From Carettochelys insculpta (Eukaryota; Chordata; Testudines; Carettochelyidae), in the NCBI RefSeq assembly GCF_033958435.1, contig NC_134138.1:184072798-184136797 (forward strand): a stretch of 64,000 nucleotides of DNA, in the 5' to 3' direction. How positions within the stretch are numbered: the first letter of the stretch is position 1; every line of letters begins with the position of its first letter. The notes beneath the pieces are model-generated. The model saw only the letters and a program-made list of their open reading frames with translations, searched no databases and was not told the DNA's origin. Shown one piece after another: positions 57,726 to 64,000 of this stretch. A program made the position numbers and the translations under genes.

Positions 57726-60197
57726 GTTTGGCCTGTCAGCCTTTTATCTGTACTTTCTGCTTCTCAGGGTCACAATGAGCTAGCACATCTGGGCCTCAAT
57801 GAGGGCATCAAAGACTGTGCTGTCAGCAGCCATTTCCGTGCCCCGTGTGCTTCTCAGTGGGGGGGGGGCAGCGAGCAAGCTGGCTTGTAAGGGGGAGACT
57901 TTGTCTGGCTACAGTTAGTTATTTCACTACATAGTTAAAGGAAATACTCTGCTTGTCTCAGTATCTTCATCCGTTATTAACAACTATTCTTAAGATACTT
58001 TTCTAGGAGAAGACTTCTTCCTCACACTGCTCCAGTTGATCATGTTGCCTGGAGCTATAGAATACTTGACCTGATTAAAGATGTTGATGTTAGACAAGTC
58101 TTTCCCTGCCAAAATCCTTACAAAACTGGTTAATCATTCTAGGGGAGACCCCCTTGACCAACCCACTGTGTACGAAATATTGTGTCTTTAAAAAGCGAGT
58201 CAAAATACAACTGGAAATGGGCATGGCTAAAAAATTCTGTAGTAGTATATGGGAAATTACTGAAGTTGTGAAGCAGGTAAATAAGTTTCTTGGAGTGCTT
58301 CCTCAAAAGGTCTATAAAATGGCATCTGTGCCCTCGACTGTGCAGAAGGAGGTGATATTTTAGCAACAAGTGCAGACTTAGTTCCTATTACCAATAGTTT
58401 AAACTTCAGGAGTCATCATTAAACAGTCTACAGTGATCATATCATGATGTTGGAGGCGCTGCAGTATTCCCTGTTTAAGTAAGGGGGCCAAGATTTTCAA
58501 AAATCACTAGCAATTTGCCGGGAGGCTCTCAATTTTCAGGTGCCCAACTTGAGACACCTTCTTGGTCTTTGAGTTGTACAGGCTGGGTGCTCAACTGTGT
58601 AAGTATTAGAGTAGATCAGATTGCTTCAGAGTACTGGATGTGACTACATATCTCGTGGTGACTTGCCTCACTTGTTCCATGCCGTTTGCACAGATTATAT
58701 TTACTTTGGAACAAAGGTTCCAAGTTGTTCCTAAAGCAGAAACACAGCCTAAAACACATGCTGGTACTACCCTCTGAAGCAACTGAAAACAGAAGAGCAA
58801 GCTGACGTTCACTCTTCTTGTTTCTGAAAAACTAATACCTGCATGGCAATCCTACTTTTATTAATACTGGCTTTGGAACTATTGTTTGCATCACAGTTTA
58901 CTCCACTGTAAGAGGACTCTAATCAAGGACAAGCTTCTCCAAGGCTCTGACGTGAAACCTAAATCTGATGTCCAGTAATCAGCTGTTGTAACTGATGTCT
59001 TTGTCTACTAGAAAAGTCTCTCCACCAAGAGGTTAGCTTCACCTTGGTGATTCTCTACTATATAAATGAATATCTAATGTCATGACCTTTCTGTTCCGCC
59101 CACTCAGCATGTTTTGGCACTGCAAGCAGCCATAGTTCAGGCCCAGAATATATAAACACAGAGATTAAAATGCCCTTTTGTCCTAGAGTTTTGAACCTTA
59201 CAAGGAGAGTCTGCATACTGGATGAACAGGGAAAGGAAGTCAACACGAAGGCCATCCGCAAAGTCCATGGCCTGAGCTGCATTGTTATTGCGCATTTCAG
59301 AAGAGGCCTAGAAAAAATGAATAGAGAGCATGGTTAAGCACATGCATTTGTCTCTTGGAAAGTTTTTGTAGAAGAAACTGGTAGGTGAGTGGAAGAGGAG
59401 GAAGGAGTGTTACTGTATATAAGGCAAACAAATTACACTGTTATTAATATTGCAAGTCTTTTTTTTGCAGCAGAAAAAAATCTCTGCTTTATTTTAAGAT
59501 CTTTAGTATGGTTTATTCTGAGATTTAGAAAACACAGGAGAGTCAGGCCTTCCAGACAAATGCATTTACCTTGATGGAATGCATTTGCAATAGCCTTACA
59601 ACAATGGTCTAGAGAATACTCACAATTCACATTGGACTTCATTTTTTTTTTTTTTTAGTGCTTAGAAAATGGACCAGGTTTGTGGGGCTAATTCACAGCT
59701 ACCACACCTACTCTTTCTGCGCAGAGAGCAAAGAGAATGAATGGGTCAATCACCTGACATATTTCCATCCAATTTCAAGGGTAGAATGTGTTCATTTTCT
59801 GACTAATGGCATGTCATTTTGTAGAAGCCTTTGCTCGTGAATTAATCCTGGAATCAAAACAGATTTTCCGGGGAGCAATCTTCCATCAAGTATTGATTTT
59901 TTTACACTCATGGAGTCTGTACTCCCTAATTTAACCTGACAATGATTCTGCACAATGGGCTGAGAGCACCTTGGCAACTCACAGAAGGAACTTTTACTGT
60001 CTTTTCTTTCTGCAAAGTAGAAGGTGGGGGAATGGAAGGGGGAGAAAAGGGAAGAAGACAGCACAGTCAGTCACTAGGGGGGCATTTCCTATTTGATGTT
60101 TTATTTCTGATTATTTGGAATGGGAAAAGATGTGCCTTCTAACTTTAGAAGTATTGTACGCTGGCCCTGTCTCTGCAAGAACCCATGACTTTGTGAA
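57726..60197. other. no gene seen
   Basis: Unique AT-rich sequence without recognisable exon, RNA gene or repeat. Confidence 0.4.
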
Positions 60198-60266
60198 ATC
60201 CTGTTTATAGCAATATTTTTTTCCAAAAGGCCAATAATATGCAATGTGTAATGGCTTATCTCGTAA
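60198..60266. repeat. copy A of a 52-bp exact repeat with inverted 17-bp neighbour
   Basis: 60215-60266 is identical over 52 bases to 62212-62263 in direct orientation (it contains CCAATAATATGCAATGTGTA and ATGGCTTATCTCGTAA). The 17 bases before it, ATCCTGTTTATAGCAAT (60198-60214), occur at the other site as the exact reverse complement. Confidence 0.9.
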
Positions 60267-61054
60267 CACTCATCGTTTTCGTGTGACAACATTTTACTCT
60301 CCAATAAAATAAAAACAATAAAAACACCTCTTTGACCAAAAGGGATTTTTTTGGCCTGAAAAGTCTAAGTCCGATGCTTTTTTTTTTTTTTATCATCTCC
60401 TAAAGGACAATTCCTTTGTGTCTACTTTTCCATGTGGTGTGTGTTGCACATCTGCTCTATTTACCCTGTAAATATAACAAATGGGAAAGATGAAATGCCC
60501 ATCTATTGTGAAGCAATAAAAAGAACAGAATAAAAAAAGGCAGAGATCATTTGTGGGCAGGAAGATTGATGGGACTAGGTGCGAAGAAGATGCCATCAGA
60601 ACCAGGTCCTTAATAGAAATCTAAGGAAAGGTTTTCTGTTTGGTTGTTTGTCTGTTTGTTTTTGGAACGGTACCACTGCAAAAGCAGAATAATGCCGTAT
60701 AATCATTACATGCCCTCCCCCTTCCCAATTTAAAGTTCCATTCTCACAGGTGAGAGGCAATACATGTATTTAAGGCAAGGTGCCAATCCTGTTGCTTTAT
60801 TCTGAAGCTGAAATGGAAGAGGTCTGAGGCATCTTGCAAAAATATCTTTGCAGGAAAAATAACAGTGTGTCTCTTCATTAGAAATGGCACATTACCAGCA
60901 ACATTGCGGGATGACCTGGTGAATAACAACTACTTCCCCCAGCCTGCTGTTTTGGATGTGCATACATTTCTGAGTCCTCGTTTTTGCAAACAAACGAAAC
61001 AAGATTTCCAGCAAGATCCTTTTCCATTTTACATGGATGAAAATAACCCATCTG

Positions 61055-61764
61055 GGCTGCGTCTACACGTGCACGCTACTTCGAAGTAGCGGCAGTAACT
61101 TCGAAATAGCGACCGTCACGTCTACACGTGTTGGGCGCTATTTCGAAGTTGAAATCGACGTTAGGCGGCGAGACGTCGAAGTCGCTAACCCCATGAGCGG
61201 ATGGGAATAGCGCCCTACTTCGACGTTCAACATCGAAGTAGGGACGTGTAGACGATCCGCGTCCCGCAACATCGAAATAGCGGGGTCCTCCATGGCGGCC
61301 ATCAGCTGGGGGGTTGAGAGATACTCTCTCTCCAGCCCTTGCGGGGCTCTGTGGTCACCGTGGGCAGCAGCCCTTAGCCCAGGGCTTCTGGCTGCTGCTG
61401 CTGCAGCTGGGGGTCCGTGCTGCATATACAGGGTCTGCAACTAGTTGTTGGCTCTGTGTATCTTGCACTGTTTAATGAAAGTGTGTCTGGGAGGGGCCCT
61501 TTAAGGGAGCGACTTGCTGTTGAGTCCGCCCCGTGACCCTGTCTGCAGCTGTGCCTGGCTCCCTTATTTCGATGTGTGCTACTTTGCCGTGTAGACGTTC
61601 CCTCGCTGTGCCTATTTCGATGTTGGGCTGAGCAACGTCGAAGTTGAACATCGACGTTGCCAGCCCTGGAGGACGTGTAGACGCTATTCATCGAAATAGC
61701 CTATTTCGATGTCGCAACATCGAAATAAGCTATTTCGAAGTTGGGTGCACGTGTAGACGTAGCC
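61055..61764 (+). mobile_element. PIF/Harbinger deletion derivative (710 bp), near-identical to 35935
   Basis: GGCTGCGTCTACACGTGCAC and GTGCACGTGTAGACGTAGCC are the inverted ends, flanked by CTG (61052-61054, 61765-61767). It has the same length and orientation as the copy at 35935 and differs at only about five to seven positions by eye. It lies between the two copies of the 52-bp repeat. Confidence 0.9.
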
Positions 61765-61767
61765 CTG

Positions 61768-63209
61768 GTGTAATGAAGAAAACCTATAAGAGAAAAGCAT
61801 ATCAGTTTTCTCACTTGAACCAATTTACCAACAGTAATAAATATCTGATGGCTTTTTTTTAGCATGCATCATACAAAATTGTTGTGAATTAAAAATTGTA
61901 GCGTTCCCTTTCCCAATTTTCTGGGTGCTATACCTCTAGCATTGCCTACGTTAAATCAAAGAGAAGGGACAACAGACATAAATGAGAAAAATGACTTAAA
62001 ATAACCGCATGGAATCGGATTCTTCAGGCACTGTCAACAAATACAGCAGGAAAGAGCTTTACAAATCTATTTGATAACTTAGTCATGCAATTACAATGGC
62101 TTTGGAGGTGTTTGTGCTTCACTTTCAACAGTTAAAGTAGGAAATTGCTAAAATACTTATGTGTGTCTGATTTTTACCAATTTGTTAAAGTTACAAATTG
62201 CTATAAACAGGATTTTTTTCCAAAAGGCCAATAATATGCAATGTGTAATGGCTTATCTCGTAAGTGTCATGGATGTTATAAGGCCATGTGTTAACTGTAG
62301 AGTGAATCTGAGTGATCTATGCTCAAGTTACTCCTCTTGAGTTAGCTTAGCTAGTGTGTGTGTGGCCAAACTGCAAAATCATTCTTATGCTGTATTCATG
62401 CTGGCACTGTGTTCACTCGTGTGGTGCAAAGACTTCTGGGGGCTCATGTTAAGTTTTAAGTGTACGATAATTCTTTCCAAGTGAATTGTGGGAGAATTTC
62501 TTTTTCTCTTCTGGGCCCATGGGAGGAATTATGGGAAGGCGCTGCAGGCCTAGTGGTAATCAAGGTGACCTGTATTCACCCAAGACAGGGGACATGTTAG
62601 CAGCCAATGAATAGTGCTCACTCAAATTTTGATTTACATCCTTGTTAGACCAGAGAACTAAGGGTTGAAAGCACCAACCTGTTGAAGTTAAGGGTGTTTG
62701 TGTGTGGATAGGACTTGAGTTAGGGGCTGCACTTCACTTATAACTCAAGCTAACTTTGCAGCAAAGATAAGCCATTTGTTAATAAATAGCTGTAAATCAT
62801 ATTGAGAGTCTTTAATGAAAGATGGTCTAGTATTGCAGCTAGTGGCCAGTTTTCCAGATCCCACAATTACTTTTTGAGAGGTTTCTTTCTTGCCTGTGCC
62901 TTATCCAGAAAAGCACTTGCTACACTTTAAGCACACAAATAATTCCTTTGACTACAATTGGACTATTCACATGCATAGAGTTCAGGATGTGCTTATCTAG
63001 TTTGCAGGAAAAGGACTTAAGTTTCTAACAACCACAATTTCAGGGCAGATTATTTTGGAGGGCCGCATGTCAAACACACCTAGTATCATTGCCAATCAAG
63101 GTACAAAACATAAATTTAAAGGTGTTATGTAGTGGTTCAGGCTCCACTCCCACCCTTGACTGACTCACAGTGTTGGAATTATTTTTTTTTGGGCTGTTAT
63201 TACCTCTAG
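61768..63209. other. mostly unique sequence
   Basis: Apart from the 52-bp repeat copy at 62197-62263, nothing coding or repetitive is recognised. Confidence 0.4.
62197..62263. repeat. copy B of the 52-bp exact repeat
   Basis: Direct exact copy of 60215-60266. Its left neighbour ATTGCTATAAACAGGAT (62197-62213) is the reverse complement of the neighbour of copy A and overlaps the repeat by two bases. Confidence 0.9.
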
Positions 63210-63570
63210 GGCTACGTTTATGCTTACTAAAAACTTAGAAATGGCCATGCGAATGGCCCAATCGAAGAATAGTAATGAGGCACTGAAATGCATATTCAGC
63301 ACCTCATTAGCATACTGCCAGCCACAGCACTTCGAAAGTGCCACGGTTCACTTGCCCGCGACTCAGCTACAGCTGGTAGGAATAAGGGGATTTCAATGTT
63401 GGTGGGGTCCTTTCGAAAAGGAACCCTGTGTTGATGAGCTGCAGGCGAGCGAAGCACAGCACTTTGGAAGTGCTGTGGCTGGCAGCATGCTAATGAGGTA
63501 TGCATCAGTATTCTTCGATTTGGCCATTAACATGGCCATTTTGAAATCTTTAGTAAGTGTAGACACGGCC
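63210..63570. mobile_element. PIF/Harbinger-type palindromic MITE, older copy (361 bp)
   Basis: GGCTACGTTTATGCTTACTA and TAGTAAGTGTAGACACGGCC are inverted ends. The interior matches the 436-bp foldback at 39603, with CCTTTCGAAAAGGAACCC and AATGAGGCACTGAAATGCAT, but with many substitutions. Flanking TAG and TAT may be a decayed 3-bp duplication. The 131-residue frame across it is not a gene. Confidence 0.75.
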
Positions 63571-64000
63571 TATGAGTGTTATTTATTACCTTCATCCATC
63601 CAGCCAACATTATGAACTTGTGCAATCAGCCTGTGTAGAGCTTTTCCTGAGCCTCAGCCCTTTCTTACTGCTCTCAGACATTTCTTCCCCTGGATTCTGC
63701 TAGTCTTTCATCCACTGCACCTGCTTTCAGTTCTTTTAACTAGCCTTACCTACAGGAGGGATAATTAACTCTTTCACTCATCACCTCTGCAGTCTGCTTA
63801 GGCAATTAACATTTTCCCCCATTGTGTCTTCCCCGGTGGAGATAATTAATGCTTATGTGATCAGAACGCTGGGTCAACCACTAGCTCACAGCACGCTGTC
63901 ACAGGTACCCAGGTGTTGTCAGGATTTTTTAACATCTGTGGACATAATTGTCCCCGTGGGCCAGGGAACACATGCCTTTGGCTGTATAAAATCAGTGCAG
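63571..64000. other. no gene seen
   Basis: Unclassified sequence with several TAATTAA motifs at 63760-63850. No feature can be supported. Confidence 0.4.

Noticed and set aside
57726..62200. Search for POU6F2 coding exons (POU or homeodomain)
   Set aside because: No frame on either strand resembles a POU-specific domain or homeodomain.
63220..63615. 131-residue frame at the right end of the window
   Set aside because: It runs through the palindromic MITE and both strands are open; no protein family.
1..64000. tRNA, rRNA, CRISPR or bacterial operon features
   Set aside because: None seen. Short spaced repeats here are transposon parts, and the introns and LINEs show a vertebrate genome.

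Overview
The window reads as a vertebrate nuclear genome, most likely a non-avian sauropsid and probably a turtle. It is sparse in genes, has long AT-rich unique stretches, a CpG island, degraded CR1 LINEs, MIR-like SINE fragments, Penelope-like elements, hAT and pogo/Tigger elements, and many PIF/Harbinger-type elements with TTCGAA-rich palindromic ends. The turtle call is inference from this repeat mix; the vertebrate call is secure.

One host gene is recognised: YAE1 (YAE1D1), on the minus strand. Coding exon 1 is at 2871-2987 and coding exon 2 at 475-596, both with proper splice sites in matching phase; the rest of the gene lies to the left of base 1. About 1.4 kb upstream of its ATG is a CpG island (about 4280-5230) with minus-strand splice donors and four spaced YY1-type motifs, so it is probably the YAE1 promoter with a non-coding first exon. 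From about 5.3 kb to the end I find no further host exon. In mammals the gene upstream of YAE1 is POU6F2, so this is probably the YAE1-POU6F2 intergenic region, but no POU exon is visible.

The rest is a layered record of transposition. At 9.6-12.8 kb a hAT element holds a CR1, which holds a second inverted CR1 and a Harbinger derivative. At 18.1-21.0 kb are pogo/Tigger-like elements, a Penelope-like foldback, a Harbinger foldback MITE and a hAT. At 24.8-28.5 kb lies a near-complete PIF/Harbinger element with a MYB/SANT-like gene and a DDE transposase in convergent orientation. At 29.6-34 kb is an old CR1 broken by hAT, Harbinger and Penelope insertions. Copies of a 710-bp Harbinger deletion derivative lie at 35.9 and 61.1 kb. 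At 39.6-40.2 kb a Harbinger foldback sits inside a Penelope-like element. At 43.0-46.5 kb an old Penelope-like element holds a hAT, which holds a young Penelope-like palindrome coding for a GIY-YIG domain. At 49.5-53.4 kb is a full-length but mutated LINE with a 12-bp target duplication. LTR-like sequence lies at 55.4-57.7 kb.

The Harbinger system is the best candidate for an interacting system. The 3.7-kb element at 24.8 kb carries both proteins such elements need, and the 701-710 bp copies at 10.0, 35.9 and 61.1 kb keep only its two ends. The other most unusual signals are the recurrent Penelope-like palindromes with a short tail on only one side, and a 52-bp exact duplication at 60.2 and 62.2 kb whose neighbouring 17 bp are inverted between the copies.
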